Shown here: positions 54,264 through 63,587 of the stretch, one piece after another
Position numbering within the stretch: position 1 is the stretch's first letter
Layout of the letters: every line of letters starts with the position of its first letter
Assembly (NCBI RefSeq): GCF_000814675.1
Contig: NZ_JWIG01000021.1
Span: 186,001 to 250,000 of the forward strand
DNA length: 64,000 bases
Source of the DNA: Pseudoalteromonas distincta
GTDB taxonomy: Bacteria > Pseudomonadota > Gammaproteobacteria > Enterobacterales > Alteromonadaceae
Direction: 5' to 3'
Notes under the pieces: generated by a model
Database searches by the model: none
What the model was told of the DNA's origin: nothing
Seen by the model: the letters and a program-made list of their open reading frames with translations, nothing else
Program-made: the position numbers and the translations under genes

Positions 54264-54288
54264 TTTTAGTGAGCTATGCTCACTAAAA
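54264..54288 (-). terminator. hairpin after the TonB receptor gene
   Basis: TTTTAGTGAGC and GCTCACTAAAA around TAT form an 11-bp stem immediately after the receptor stop codon. The flanks are A/T-rich but have no long T-run on the minus strand. Confidence 0.65.
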
Positions 54289-57228
54289 TTAAAAGTTAAT
54301 ACTAAAATTAGCAAAAAAACGTCGACCGACAGCATCATAAATAGCTTCATTACCACCACTAGCAGAAATATATGCTGGAGGTAACTTATCAGTAACATTG
54401 CGAAGGCCAAAATCTACACGTGCATTATCAAGTACGTTATAACTTGCTGAAATGTCATGCGTTATAATAGAGCCGACGTAACCAGGCTGTAAATCCTCTT
54501 CGATATCTCCATCTGGTGATAAATCAAAGCGCGCAGAGCGGTCTGTATAGCGAGTAGTCCAGTTAAGTGTAAGGTCGTTATACTTGTACACAGCCGAAAA
54601 ACGAGCCTGCCATTCTGGGTCTCCGACTTCTCCGTCTTCAACATTTACTGTATCTGGAAGATTTTGGAATTCAAAAACATCAAGCTCAAGCAGGTGATTT
54701 ACAAATAAGTTAAACTTTAAATCACCTTCTAATGAATAATCACTAAGGCTCATATCGTAATCAAAATCTGCTTCAATGCCTCTTGTTGTTATTGATGCTG
54801 CATTTAAATACCCTGAACGAACTAGAGCAATATCATTAGTACCTGAATCACGATCTACTTGCGAACAGAATGCAGCATCTGGCCCACCTGCAGCATCAAC
54901 ACAGTTATCAATCACGCTTTGCGCTGCGATAAAAGAAATTGCGTCTTCAATTTCAATATCATAGTAATCAACTGTTAATGAAAAGTTTTCAAAAAAGCTT
55001 GGTGTCCAAACAATTCCTGCTGTTAATGACGTTGACGTTTCAGATTCTAAATTAGGATTACCACCACTAATAAGATCTACACTTACGTTGTCGTTAGCTT
55101 GAAAACCTGAATCTATATTTAGTGCTGCACAGTTAGCTACACGATTTGGATTATCGTTAATGCGATCAGCATCACAAGGGTCTGCTATATTAGCAAAGCC
55201 TGGTGATTGTGGATCAAATGCCTCTGTAATATTCGGTGCACGAACAGCTTGGCCATAGGTACCACGTATACGAACATCATCAATAGGACGATACAATAAA
55301 CCAACTTTCCACGCATCAGCGTTACCTGCATGAGAATAATCAGCTGTTCTGTAAGCGGCATCAATAGTTAACTCTTTTGCAAATGCTACATCAGTTAATA
55401 GAGGTAAGTTGATTTCAATAAATGCTTCTGTTACATCAAATTCACCGTATGCATCAGGTGTAGCCGCGTTTGATAAGAACCCAGCTTTTGTAAATTCATC
55501 AGTAATGCTTTCTGAAGTTTCTTCTCTGTATTCAAAACCGGTAGCCAAACCAATTGCGCCACCCTGAAGCTCAAAAAACTCACCCGTATCAAATGTTACG
55601 CTGCCTCCAATAAATTCCTGGGTGATCGTATCTGTGCGTGTTACATCTGCTGATACATAATCTTTAGCCGCAGCTGAAGCCTGATCAAAACCAAAAGCAT
55701 TATATGGTGTACAAGCATCACCATTTACACTAGCAGGATCGGTATATCCTTCACCTTGTAAGCTAGGTACTTGACTACGACATGCAGCTTCACCTGTAGC
55801 TGGGTCAATTACTGCATCAAGTGCAGCAACCAAATTATCTGGAATTAAATCGTTCAGCGTTTTTCGGCGATTATCTGTTTGGCCGTAAACATAATAAAAA
55901 TCATAATCAACGTCCGTCTCACTTAAAGTAAAGATCCCTTTAAGCCCAGTTACAACGCGAAATAGTTCACGTTTATTATCTGCGCTACGGTTTCCTAATT
56001 CACCAAAAAATTTAGACATTTCAACGCTAGTAGTACCTTCACTAAGCAACTGTTGGCGTAGATTACTATCTAAGTATGGATTATCTTCAACGTTAATGAA
56101 AATACCGCCAAATTCAAAAGATGGTTGAAATTGCTGCTCAACTTCTGAACGCACAAATTTAAAGTCACTATAAAATGTATGATTGTCTGTAAGGTTATAA
56201 TTTAATGTAGAACCAAGAGTTAATTTTTCTAGCTCAGGTAATACGTTTTCATAATCTTGTGTATTAGCACAAAACTCACATCCATCAGGGAAATTACCAA
56301 AGGCAAAGCTACCGCTTGCTTCCCGTGCTGGCATTAACTCAGCTCTACCACCATTATTAAAAGTATAAATACTTCCACTATCGCCAAATGGATTAATTAC
56401 GCCATTTTCACTTATTCTTTCAGAAAGCACATTAGGCACTGTTAAACGATCTGGAATACCATCATTTTCACCAGTATTTAATGGGTTATCTACTGTGCCA
56501 TAAGCATTTGTTTGGCGTAAATCATTGGCTAAAACTTGGCGTACTCTATCTTGGCCAGCGAAGAATGTTATATTACCTTTACCACCAGCAATATCAGTAC
56601 CTGCAACAATACTAAAGCTATGGTTTTCAGTACCAACCCCTTCCGTTGAGTTACCAACAGAGGCATTAAATTGCAAACCATCAAAATTATCTTTTAAAAT
56701 AACATTAACTACCCCAGATACCGCATCAGAGCCATAAATAGCAGATGCGCCACCAGTGATAATTTCAATTCTTTCTATTAGTGCTGAAGGTATAGTATTT
56801 AAATCAACTTGTGATGAGCCGGGTGCACCTGCTACATGGCGCTTACCATTTACTAATACTAATGTTCTTGCAGCACCTAAACGCCTTAAATCAGCAGAAC
56901 TAACGCCTGCTGCTGCATTACTATCATTATTACCGACTAATGTGTCTGTTGCGCCTATCGACGGCAACTCAGCCAAAATACTGCCCAAATCAGGGGTGCC
57001 GCCTTTTGCGATATCTTCAGCTGTAATTGTTACAATAGGTGCTGGTTGAGAAAGCTTCGCTTTGCTAATTCGAGAACCTGTAACTTGTACGCGTTCTATT
57101 TTAGTTATTTCGTCATCTTCTGCTGCAACACCTTGAAATGAAAAGCTTGCAAGTATCGCGCTGCTTAGCGCAACTGTTAACGACGATTTTTTAAATAATC
57201 GCGCGCTACCTTTGTTAGTTAATGTCAT
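54289..57228 (-). CDS. TonB-dependent outer-membrane receptor
   Basis: A 979-residue gated outer-membrane receptor for active uptake of a large substrate. Signal peptide to VAA-EDDE, TonB-box-like segment IERVQVTGSRI, plug domain with PSIGATDTLVGNN, SSADLRRLGAARTLVLVNGKR and IERIEIITGGASAIYGSDAVSGVVN, then a 22-strand barrel ending FFANFSINF. Such large receptors with a VQVTGSRI start are common for carbohydrate or peptide uptake in marine gammaproteobacteria; no siderophore or vitamin signature is seen. The ATG at 57228 has AGGGG upstream; the in-frame extension to 57315 is not supported. It is divergent from a LytTR regulator, which may control it. Confidence 0.92.
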   Translation of the reverse strand: MTLTNKGSARLFKKSSLTVALSSAILASFSFQGVAAEDDEITKIERVQVTGSRISKAKLSQPAPIVTITAEDIAKGGTPDLGSILAELPSIGATDTLVGNNDSNAAAGVSSADLRRLGAARTLVLVNGKRHVAGAPGSSQVDLNTIPSALIERIEIITGGASAIYGSDAVSGVVNVILKDNFDGLQFNASVGNSTEGVGTENHSFSIVAGTDIAGGKGNITFFAGQDRVRQVLANDLRQTNAYGTVDNPLNTGENDGIPDRLTVPNVLSERISENGVINPFGDSGSIYTFNNGGRAELMPAREASGSFAFGNFPDGCEFCANTQDYENVLPELEKLTLGSTLNYNLTDNHTFYSDFKFVRSEVEQQFQPSFEFGGIFINVEDNPYLDSNLRQQLLSEGTTSVEMSKFFGELGNRSADNKRELFRVVTGLKGIFTLSETDVDYDFYYVYGQTDNRRKTLNDLIPDNLVAALDAVIDPATGEAACRSQVPSLQGEGYTDPASVNGDACTPYNAFGFDQASAAAKDYVSADVTRTDTITQEFIGGSVTFDTGEFFELQGGAIGLATGFEYREETSESITDEFTKAGFLSNAATPDAYGEFDVTEAFIEINLPLLTDVAFAKELTIDAAYRTADYSHAGNADAWKVGLLYRPIDDVRIRGTYGQAVRAPNITEAFDPQSPGFANIADPCDADRINDNPNRVANCAALNIDSGFQANDNVSVDLISGGNPNLESETSTSLTAGIVWTPSFFENFSLTVDYYDIEIEDAISFIAAQSVIDNCVDAAGGPDAAFCSQVDRDSGTNDIALVRSGYLNAASITTRGIEADFDYDMSLSDYSLEGDLKFNLFVNHLLELDVFEFQNLPDTVNVEDGEVGDPEWQARFSAVYKYNDLTLNWTTRYTDRSARFDLSPDGDIEEDLQPGYVGSIITHDISASYNVLDNARVDFGLRNVTDKLPPAYISASGGNEAIYDAVGRRFFANFSINF

Positions 57229-57466
57229 ATAATTCCCCTGAATTGTTATTTTTGTAACTAAATGGTTACTTCGCGGATTACAGTAAGGGGATTTATTTAA
57301 ACACTCTACGGGCATTATTTATGAGGCGTAGTCTTTGGTACGAATAGCAGCTTTTATGGGATGAATCAGTACGTCACAATTATTTTATAAATATATTGTA
57401 CTTTTCATAACAGTTTTTCCGCTAAGCACGGTCTTTATTATTATATACAGCAAGAGATATAAAATA

Positions 57467-58219
57467 ATGATCGCTTCTTTTCATGCATTAACTTTTGTTA
57501 GTAACACTAAGTTTGCAACATTTTTAACAAAGCGTGTGCAAGATCACCGGCACTTTGAATCTCAATCTTTTCTTCAAACAAATAGATTAGATCAAATAGA
57601 CACAGATCAATACAACGTACTGTTTTACGAACTAACCAACCTAGCTGACCCTATGCAAATAGTGCATTTAACTGAGCTTGCTAAAAAGCTGAAGTTAGTC
57701 ATTATTGCTCAATCGGGACATTTTGCGAGTTTTGCCTTTGAAGTTGGCGCTGTAGATTTTTTAATATTAGATTCAACTGCATCACGTATTGATAAATGCT
57801 TTGATAAGCTGATTCACCTTTGCCCGATTGCAAGTGCGGCCGAACGCCAATACCAGCAAAGCACACAAGCTGAAAAGCCATCATCACACATTGTGGTTAA
57901 AGATGTAGGTAAGGTAAGGCTAATTGATATAAATGATATTATTTGGATTAATGGCGCGGGCAACTATGTAGAGCTGCATTTTACCCAAGGTAATACGCCG
58001 GTACTACATCGCGAAACCATGAAAAATATTGAACAACAACTAGAACCAGAAGGGTTTGTTCGTATTCATCGCTCAACGCTGGTAAGAAAACAAGCTATTT
58101 GCGAACTGATGCCTACTGACAGTGGCGATTATAGAGTAAGGCTGAAAAACGATATGTGTTTAAACCTTTCACGGCGGTATAAAGGGTGTTTAGAGAGTAT
58201 TATAAGCCCTCTTCAATAG
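57467..58219 (+). CDS. LytTR-family regulator with degenerate receiver
   Basis: A 250-residue DNA-binding protein. The C-terminal ~100 residues are a LytTR domain (DINDIIWINGAGNYVELHF, GFVRIHRSTLVRKQAI, LNLSRRYKGCLESI). The N-terminal ~120 residues have the outline of a receiver domain, but the phospho-acceptor position reads VLFYELTNL with no Asp and the acidic pair near the start is absent. Phosphorylation is therefore unlikely. It starts 238 bases from the divergent TonB receptor gene, whose control is its most likely job. Confidence 0.88.
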   Translation: MIASFHALTFVSNTKFATFLTKRVQDHRHFESQSFLQTNRLDQIDTDQYNVLFYELTNLADPMQIVHLTELAKKLKLVIIAQSGHFASFAFEVGAVDFLILDSTASRIDKCFDKLIHLCPIASAAERQYQQSTQAEKPSSHIVVKDVGKVRLIDINDIIWINGAGNYVELHFTQGNTPVLHRETMKNIEQQLEPEGFVRIHRSTLVRKQAICELMPTDSGDYRVRLKNDMCLNLSRRYKGCLESIISPLQ

Positions 58220-58241
58220 CGGTTTATAATACTCATGTTAG

Positions 58242-58640
58242 TTACCAGTTCTGTTTTATATAACTGTCATTTGGGTGCACTAATAAATAGCTTTCGGTAT
58301 CTTTATAAAAATTAACTTCTACATCGCTATTTTTCCATACTTTTTCAAACATATTTTTAGCTATGATATTAATGTTTATATAATCAACTCGTTGATAGCC
58401 TCGTTCTTTTACACCGGCAAAATAGGCCTCTAATGAATCAAGGCCATCCAAAGTTAACAGCTCAAATTCTTTTAAATTAACAACCACAAACTTAATCGTA
58501 TTTTCAGGATGAGTGCTCAACTCCTGAACAACGCCATTAGTCAACAGCATAATGCCTTCATTGTTAAAGCTCCCTTTCAATTTTAAATACATCTGAGGGG
58601 GCTGTGAACAAATTTGAAATTCACCATGTGCTCCAAACAT
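58242..58640 (-). CDS. STAS-like hypothetical protein
   Basis: A 132-residue cytoplasmic protein. The alternation MYLKLKGSFNNEGIMLLTNGVVQEL...IKFVVVNLKEFELLTLDGLDSLEAYFAGVKERGYQRVDYININ resembles a STAS-like or SpoIIAA-like fold, but the conserved STAS serine is not evident. The start is taken at 58640 (MFGAHGEF); an upstream in-frame ATG at 58661 is possible. It is convergent with the LytTR gene. The function is unknown. Confidence 0.6.
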   Translation of the reverse strand: MFGAHGEFQICSQPPQMYLKLKGSFNNEGIMLLTNGVVQELSTHPENTIKFVVVNLKEFELLTLDGLDSLEAYFAGVKERGYQRVDYININIIAKNMFEKVWKNSDVEVNFYKDTESYLLVHPNDSYIKQNW

Positions 58641-58700
58641 AAATCGCCTTACATATATCAACTTCTATATATAGGATAATACAATTTTCCGATTTTGCAG

Positions 58701-60776
58701 TTAATTTAATAAAGCAATAAAAAAGGCCATTTCGAGTGCTTTTTCCTCTAAACTTTTAAAGCGACCTGATGCACCGCCGTGCCCTGCATCCATATCGGTT
58801 TTAAATACTAAAATATTACTATCAGTCTTAAGTTCACGCATTTTTGCAACCCACTTCATAGGCTCCCAATACTGCACTTGTGAGTCATGAAGACCGGTAG
58901 TAACGAGTATGTTCGGATAGTTTTGGGCGCGAATATTGTCATACGGCGAGTAAGCTTCAATTACATCATAAAACTGAGGCTCATTTGGATTACCCCATTC
59001 ATCATATTCATTTGTTGTGAGCGGAATACTTTCATCAAGCATAGTGGTTAATACGTCTAAAAATGGTACATGACAGCCAACACCGCAATATAACTCTGGC
59101 GCTTGGTTTACAACCGCCCCCATTAATAAACCACCTGCACTGCCGCCTGAGGCAAACACCTTGCTGCTATCACAATAGCCTTGTGCAACAAGCGCTTTTG
59201 TCACATCAATAAAGTCACTAAAGCTATTTTGTTTATGCTCTTTTTTACCTTGTTCGTACCACTCGCGACCTAGCATTTCAGAGCCTCGAACATGTGCTAT
59301 TACATAAACAAAACCACGATCGAGCAAGCTCAGCGATGAACTTGAAAAACTTGGATCAATCGTATAGCCATACGCACCATAGCCGTATTGAAATAACGGA
59401 TTTGAGCCATCTTTTTTAAAGCTGTCTTTTCGATACACAACTGATACGGGTACTTTAACTCCGTCGCGAGCAGTTACCATTAATCGCTCAGACTGATAGT
59501 CATCGGCATTAAAACTACCGAGTACTTTTTGCTGTTTAAGTAGTGTTTTTTCGCCAGTTGCTAAATCAACATCATATAAAGAGCCTGGTGTTGTTAAACT
59601 TGAGTAATAAATACGCGCAGTGCGTGTGTCTGGCTCTGGGTTCATTGCTATTGCAGCATAATAACAAGGATCGGCAAACTCAAGTGCCATACGATCCCCT
59701 TGCCTATTAACAACTACAAATCGAGCTTGCCCTTGCTCGCGTTCACTCAATACTAAAAAGTCATTAAATAACTCGACACCTTCAAGCAGTACATTTTCTC
59801 TGTGAGCTGTATGCTCAAACCATTGTGTTTTATCAGCAATTGTTTCGTTTGTTGCCGTCATTAATCTAAAGTTTTTAGCTTGCCAGTTAGTCACAATATA
59901 AAATGTATCACCTAGCTTATCTACGTCAAACTCGTGGCCATCTTCACGCGGCATTAATGCTTTAAATTCGCCAGTGGGCTTATTAGCATCAAGCACCCAT
60001 GTATCGTTGGTCTCTGTCGATGCCAAATCAATAATAATTAAGCTTTCATCGCGGCTTTTACCAAGTCCCATAAAAAAGCTGCTGTCTTGCTCTTCGTAGA
60101 CCATTACGTCTTGGCTTTGCTCGCTGCCAAGCTCATGCCTAAATACTTGGTATCCTAATAGCGTTTTTAAATCTTTTTTTACATAAAAAACGGTTTTATT
60201 GTCGTTAGCCCAAACAACTTGTCCTTCTGTATTTTCAAGTACATCAGGTAGCATTTCACCGGTCGCTAAGCTTTTAAAGCGAACATTATAAATACGACGA
60301 CCTTCAGTATCTTCAGAGTAAGCCATAAGCTGCTCGCATGGGCTTAGTGCGACCTCTCCTAGCTCAAAAAACTCAAATCCTTCAGCTAATACATTCACAT
60401 CGAGTAAAAGCTCTTTATTATCGGCCTTTATGCTCGTACTTCTATAATGACGCGAGTATTCATCATCACCACGAACTTCTGAGTGATACCAGTATTTCCC
60501 GTCTTTAACGGGTACCGAATTATCATCTTTTACAATGCGTGCTTTTAACTCTTCAAAAAGTGTATTTTGTAGTGGCTTCATAGCAGCTAACTGTTCATCG
60601 CAGTACGCATTTTCAGCATGTAAATGCGCAAGTACTTGCTCATCCTGGCGATCGTCATCGCGCATCCAATAGTAATTATCGGTACGTATCTTATTATGAG
60701 TACTTAATGTATGGGCTTGCTGTTTAGCAATCGGGAAATTAGGTAATAAACTTAAAGAGAAGTCAGGACGAGACAC
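58701..60776 (-). CDS. ptrB: oligopeptidase B (prolyl oligopeptidase family S9A)
   Basis: A 691-residue cytoplasmic serine peptidase that cuts short peptides after Arg or Lys. The N-terminal beta-propeller begins after FPIAKQQAHTLSTHNKIRTDNYYWMRDD. The C-terminal hydrolase shows FQYGAYGYTIDPSFS, the nucleophile in ASGGSAGGLLMGAVVNQ, Asp in TTGLHDSQVQYWEP and His in DMDAGHGGASGRFK. The start is a GTG at 60776; the next in-frame ATG would remove conserved sequence. The gene stands alone. Confidence 0.93.
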   Translation of the reverse strand: MSRPDFSLSLLPNFPIAKQQAHTLSTHNKIRTDNYYWMRDDDRQDEQVLAHLHAENAYCDEQLAAMKPLQNTLFEELKARIVKDDNSVPVKDGKYWYHSEVRGDDEYSRHYRSTSIKADNKELLLDVNVLAEGFEFFELGEVALSPCEQLMAYSEDTEGRRIYNVRFKSLATGEMLPDVLENTEGQVVWANDNKTVFYVKKDLKTLLGYQVFRHELGSEQSQDVMVYEEQDSSFFMGLGKSRDESLIIIDLASTETNDTWVLDANKPTGEFKALMPREDGHEFDVDKLGDTFYIVTNWQAKNFRLMTATNETIADKTQWFEHTAHRENVLLEGVELFNDFLVLSEREQGQARFVVVNRQGDRMALEFADPCYYAAIAMNPEPDTRTARIYYSSLTTPGSLYDVDLATGEKTLLKQQKVLGSFNADDYQSERLMVTARDGVKVPVSVVYRKDSFKKDGSNPLFQYGYGAYGYTIDPSFSSSSLSLLDRGFVYVIAHVRGSEMLGREWYEQGKKEHKQNSFSDFIDVTKALVAQGYCDSSKVFASGGSAGGLLMGAVVNQAPELYCGVGCHVPFLDVLTTMLDESIPLTTNEYDEWGNPNEPQFYDVIEAYSPYDNIRAQNYPNILVTTGLHDSQVQYWEPMKWVAKMRELKTDSNILVFKTDMDAGHGGASGRFKSLEEKALEMAFFIALLN

Positions 60777-60819
60777 AACAAAACCAATTAAAAAAATAAT
60801 GTGATTTGCAGTTTATCAT

Positions 60820-60855
60820 AAAAATAAAAAAGCCCATCCAATAGTTGGATGGGCT
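60820..60855 (-). terminator. intrinsic terminator after the GbpA-like gene
   Basis: AGCCCATCCAA and TTGGATGGGCT around TAG form an 11-bp stem with a T-run (AAAAATAAAAA on the plus strand) for minus-strand transcripts. It lies 60 bases past the stop. Confidence 0.92.
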
Positions 60856-60913
60856 AAAACGGTAAACGCTTCATTACTAAAACCGCTATACCTTTGGGAA
60901 GATAATTTAAGCT

Positions 60914-61483
60914 TTATATTTGCTGCCAAGCCATAGCCCAGCTTTGCCCTACACCGGGTTCGAACATAGAATTATTATCGTCATTCGTGCGGCAAAACTC
61001 ATTAAATGGCCAAGGCCTGCATTGATATACATGCCCAGTTTTTGGCTGCAATACCTTTGTACCCGCATTATAGTTTTCACAATTTTCAGGGTACACGTAA
61101 TCATAAGTATCAAGGTTATTAACAACACGCTCATCGCATTTTGCAATACAATGAAAGTCGACGTGTGCTTTACATATACCACTGCTTTGCAAAGCAAAAA
61201 TTTCATTATTTCTATAGGCTACAATTAAACCCTGTTCGGTCATTTTACCTGCGCTAACCAGAGGAACATGTACATTAATATGCTCGGCAACTAAACGTGG
61301 CCATGCGTGAGGCTCACCTTGCTCAAGCGAGGTGATCTTGTAATCAAATGATAAACTAACCAGCTCTCCTTGCATGTCGTAAAAGGTTACACTCACCACA
61401 TCACCAATAAATAATTGGGTATGATGATTTAAGCAACCTATTGTTGACCACTTTCCACAGGCCAACGACGTATGCATAAACAC
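60914..61483 (-). CDS. truncated GbpA-like chitin-binding protein under riboswitch control
   Basis: A 189-residue protein that matches the middle and end of GbpA-type chitin/GlcNAc-binding proteins. Residues ~20-115 (LFIGDVVSVTFYDMQGEL, EQGEPHAWPRLVAEHIN, SAGKMTEQG) resemble the GbpA second domain. Residues ~125-189 (YPENCENYNAGTKVLQPKTG, VYQCRPWPFNEFC, GVGQSWAMAWQQI) resemble a small carbohydrate-binding domain. The N-terminal AA10 lytic polysaccharide monooxygenase domain and the signal peptide are missing, so export is not expected. A GTG at 61483 fits AAGGTG upstream; an ATG at 61477 is the alternative. It may be a decayed or internally deleted gene. Confidence 0.75.
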   Translation of the reverse strand: MFMHTSLACGKWSTIGCLNHHTQLFIGDVVSVTFYDMQGELVSLSFDYKITSLEQGEPHAWPRLVAEHINVHVPLVSAGKMTEQGLIVAYRNNEIFALQSSGICKAHVDFHCIAKCDERVVNNLDTYDYVYPENCENYNAGTKVLQPKTGHVYQCRPWPFNEFCRTNDDNNSMFEPGVGQSWAMAWQQI

Positions 61484-61571
61484 GGCAACACCTTAAGAGT
61501 TACAAAATCTTATCCATACACTATGGATACACAAAAAATACACTGAGGGCAAGTGATACATAACAACACGT

Positions 61572-61652
61572 TATGCAGTAGTCCCGCTACCATAGCTTTT
61601 AAAAAGCCTTAGACCGGAAACTTTGCGTCCTAACCTTTCGGCTAGTTTGCCA
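61572..61652 (-). promoter_or_regulatory. cyclic-di-GMP-I (GEMM-I) riboswitch
   Basis: On the minus strand the RNA shows the class I c-di-GMP aptamer in order: GGCAAAC (61651-61645), a GNRA-loop helix CTAGCCGAAAGGTTAG, GGACGCAAAG (about 61630-61621), CCGG-TCTAA (61617-61609), and GGTAGCGGGA (61591-61582) closing helix P1b. Spacing and bases match the GEMM consensus. It lies about 90 bases before the start of the GbpA-like gene. A hairpin ATCCATA-GTG-TATGGAT (61512-61528) between them may be part of the expression platform. In Vibrio this class controls chitin-attachment genes including gbpA. Confidence 0.9.
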
Positions 61653-61749
61653 GCAATGCGGCGATTATAATTCGACCCCGCATAACAATCAAACAAAAGA
61701 ATGTAACCAAAAACAAAAACCAACCCTTTAAGATTGGTTTAATGTGTTT

Positions 61750-62406
61750 TTAACTAAATAAATAAGTTAAAGGCTCTTTCGCCCACGTAAATACCAGCAA
61801 CACCAATAAAGATATAAATATTAACCACGCAGGCCAAGACGCTTTTGTTACTTTAGCCTCAGAGTCATCCGCTTTTAACTCTTTTGAGCCTGTGATCATC
61901 GCCTTAACTAGCGGTTTGCCTTTTATTCTATAAACAATAATAGCTAATACATGCAAGCCAATAGCATAAAGTAAAATGTCAAAATTCAGCTCATGTAGCC
62001 AATTGGCAAAATCAATCGTATCGCTAGACACATATTGAGCAAGCGGCCCGTCAGTTAAAATACCATCACTGCTCATTAAGCCACTTGCAAGTTGCGTTAT
62101 GATTAATATAAAAAACACTATCACCATACAGCTACCGGGTGCTGAATGGCCTAACGAGTCGCTTGGTGTTTTTAGCGCCTTTAAAATAGCACTAGGAGAG
62201 TGCAGTAACCCACTTAATCTCGCGGTTTTGCTACCAATAACACCCCATATTAAACGTGTTACTATAAGTGCTAAAGTAAAAAAACCAGCGACAAAGTGAA
62301 GCTCAATCATGCCCTCTTCAATACTAAAATAAAGCACTGCAATACTTACAACCAAAAACCAATGAAAGCATCTAATAAACCCATCCCACACTTTTAACGT
62401 CGTCAT
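61750..62406 (-). CDS. cytochrome b561 / Ni-Fe hydrogenase-type b cytochrome
   Basis: A 218-residue inner-membrane di-heme cytochrome b with four core helices plus one near the C-terminus. Likely heme-ligand histidines sit in IRCFHWFLV, ELHFVAGFF, WLHELNFD and IGLHVLAI. WDGFIRCFHWFL at the start is typical of the family (Pfam Ni_hydr_CYTB/CytB561). It passes electrons between the quinone pool and a partner, perhaps a diheme cytochrome c elsewhere. No partner gene is adjacent. Confidence 0.88.
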   Translation of the reverse strand: MTTLKVWDGFIRCFHWFLVVSIAVLYFSIEEGMIELHFVAGFFTLALIVTRLIWGVIGSKTARLSGLLHSPSAILKALKTPSDSLGHSAPGSCMVIVFFILIITQLASGLMSSDGILTDGPLAQYVSSDTIDFANWLHELNFDILLYAIGLHVLAIIVYRIKGKPLVKAMITGSKELKADDSEAKVTKASWPAWLIFISLLVLLVFTWAKEPLTYLFS

Positions 62407-62479
62407 TGTGCCTATCCTTAAAAAAACAGTATTATTTAATTTGTTAACTACTTTAACATCATAATATTAAGGTATCCTT

Positions 62480-62527
62480 ATGAGCCATTCTACAAGCCGT
62501 GAGAGTAAATATCATGCAACCAGTTAA
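62480..62527 (+). other. possible upstream mini-ORF overlapping the azlC start
   Basis: ATG at 62480 with AAGG nine bases upstream opens a 15-codon frame (MSHSTSRESKYHATS) that stops at 62527, 14 bases inside azlC in another frame. The better ribosome binding site belongs to this mini-ORF, so azlC may be translated by coupling or reinitiation. The alternative is that the frame is chance. Confidence 0.3.
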
Positions 62528-63218
62528 AAAAGCTATTTTAAAAGGCTTTTTAGATATGCTACCACTGTGTTTAGCCGTTGTTCCTTGGGGTATTTTATGC
62601 GGCTCTTTAGCGATTCAAAATGGTTTTAGCGCCTTTGAAACCCAAGCAATGTCGTTATTAGTCTTTGCAGGCTCTGCACAGCTTGTTGCGATTGAACTTA
62701 TGGCGGGCAACACACCATTGCTCACAATTTTATTCACAACATTTATTATTAGCTCTCGGCACTTTTTATACGGTTTAGCTGTGCGTCATAAGGTGATTGA
62801 TCAACCTATGCGTTGGCGCTTACCGGTGAGCTTTGTTTTAACCGACGAGCTGTTTGCGTTTTCTCATCATCGAAAAGCATACAGAACAAAAACACGCTTA
62901 ATATACGCATTGAGCGCTGGTTTTAGCTTTTATATTGCATGGAATATTTGGACGTTAATTGGCATTGTAGCGGGCACAATGCTGCCCGACTTAACTAATT
63001 TAGGGCTCGACTTTGCGATTGCTGCCACGTTTATCGCATTGGTTATTCCGGGAATCAAAAATTTGGCCTCACTCGTTACGGTAATTGTAGCAGGCGTTAG
63101 CGCAACGCTTTTAAAAAGTACCGGATTTGAGTTATGGCTTGTTTGCTCAGCGCTGCTGGCAATGGCCGCAGGTTATAGCACAGCAAGGCTAACCGCTAAA
63201 AAGGAAGCAACGCCATGA
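62514..63218 (+). CDS. azlC: AzlC family branched-chain amino acid exporter subunit
   Basis: Large subunit of an AzlCD/YgaZH-type exporter of branched-chain amino acids. The 234-residue membrane protein shows the family N-terminus GFLDMLPLCLAVVPWGILCGSLAIQNGFS, then LLVFAGSAQLVAIELM and SSRHFLYGLAV, and about seven helices. The start is the ATG at 62514 (a GTG at 62499 is possible). Its stop overlaps the azlD start by four bases (ATGA). Confidence 0.93.
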   Translation: MQPVKKAILKGFLDMLPLCLAVVPWGILCGSLAIQNGFSAFETQAMSLLVFAGSAQLVAIELMAGNTPLLTILFTTFIISSRHFLYGLAVRHKVIDQPMRWRLPVSFVLTDELFAFSHHRKAYRTKTRLIYALSAGFSFYIAWNIWTLIGIVAGTMLPDLTNLGLDFAIAATFIALVIPGIKNLASLVTVIVAGVSATLLKSTGFELWLVCSALLAMAAGYSTARLTAKKEATP

Positions 63219-63514
63219 TGACAACTATTTTACTCATGGCGTGCATTACATTTTTTACGCGTTATTTATTTTTACACCGCGCTTTACCGTTTAAAGTAGG
63301 TCCTAAAATGCAGCAATTTTTAAGCTTTAGCGCACCTGCGGTGCTTACAGCAATTTGGGTGCCTATCGTGTTTTTGAATGAAGATGGCATTAACTTAAAC
63401 TGGCAAAACCCTTATTTAAGCGCAGCGATAGTCGCCATCATTGTTGCCTATAAAACACATAATATTTATTACACAACGCTTGCCGGTATGGGGCTATTTC
63501 TGATTTTAAATTAG
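63215..63514 (+). CDS. azlD: AzlD family branched-chain amino acid exporter subunit
   Basis: Small 99-residue membrane partner of AzlC with about four hydrophobic segments. The sequence ITFFTRYLFLHRALPFKVGPKMQQFLSFSAPAVLTAIWVPIV is typical of AzlD. It is translationally coupled to azlC by a four-base overlap. Confidence 0.92.
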   Translation: MMTTILLMACITFFTRYLFLHRALPFKVGPKMQQFLSFSAPAVLTAIWVPIVFLNEDGINLNWQNPYLSAAIVAIIVAYKTHNIYYTTLAGMGLFLILN

Positions 63515-63587
63515 AGCGCTCTTTATACTTTATGAAATACTGTACTCAGGTTAAAATACCGATAACAATAATAAAAAAGACGCCAAT

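Larger units (their letters stand above)
53606..54288. other. gene-free stretch with several hairpins
   Basis: About 680 bases between dps and the TonB receptor gene. It holds at least four hairpins (listed separately where clear), plus GGGGCG-AATTAAC-CGCCCC at about 54162-54180. No credible reading frame was found. The ~200 bases before the terminator at 53937 have no gene, so a small RNA or a decayed gene there is possible. Confidence 0.45.
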
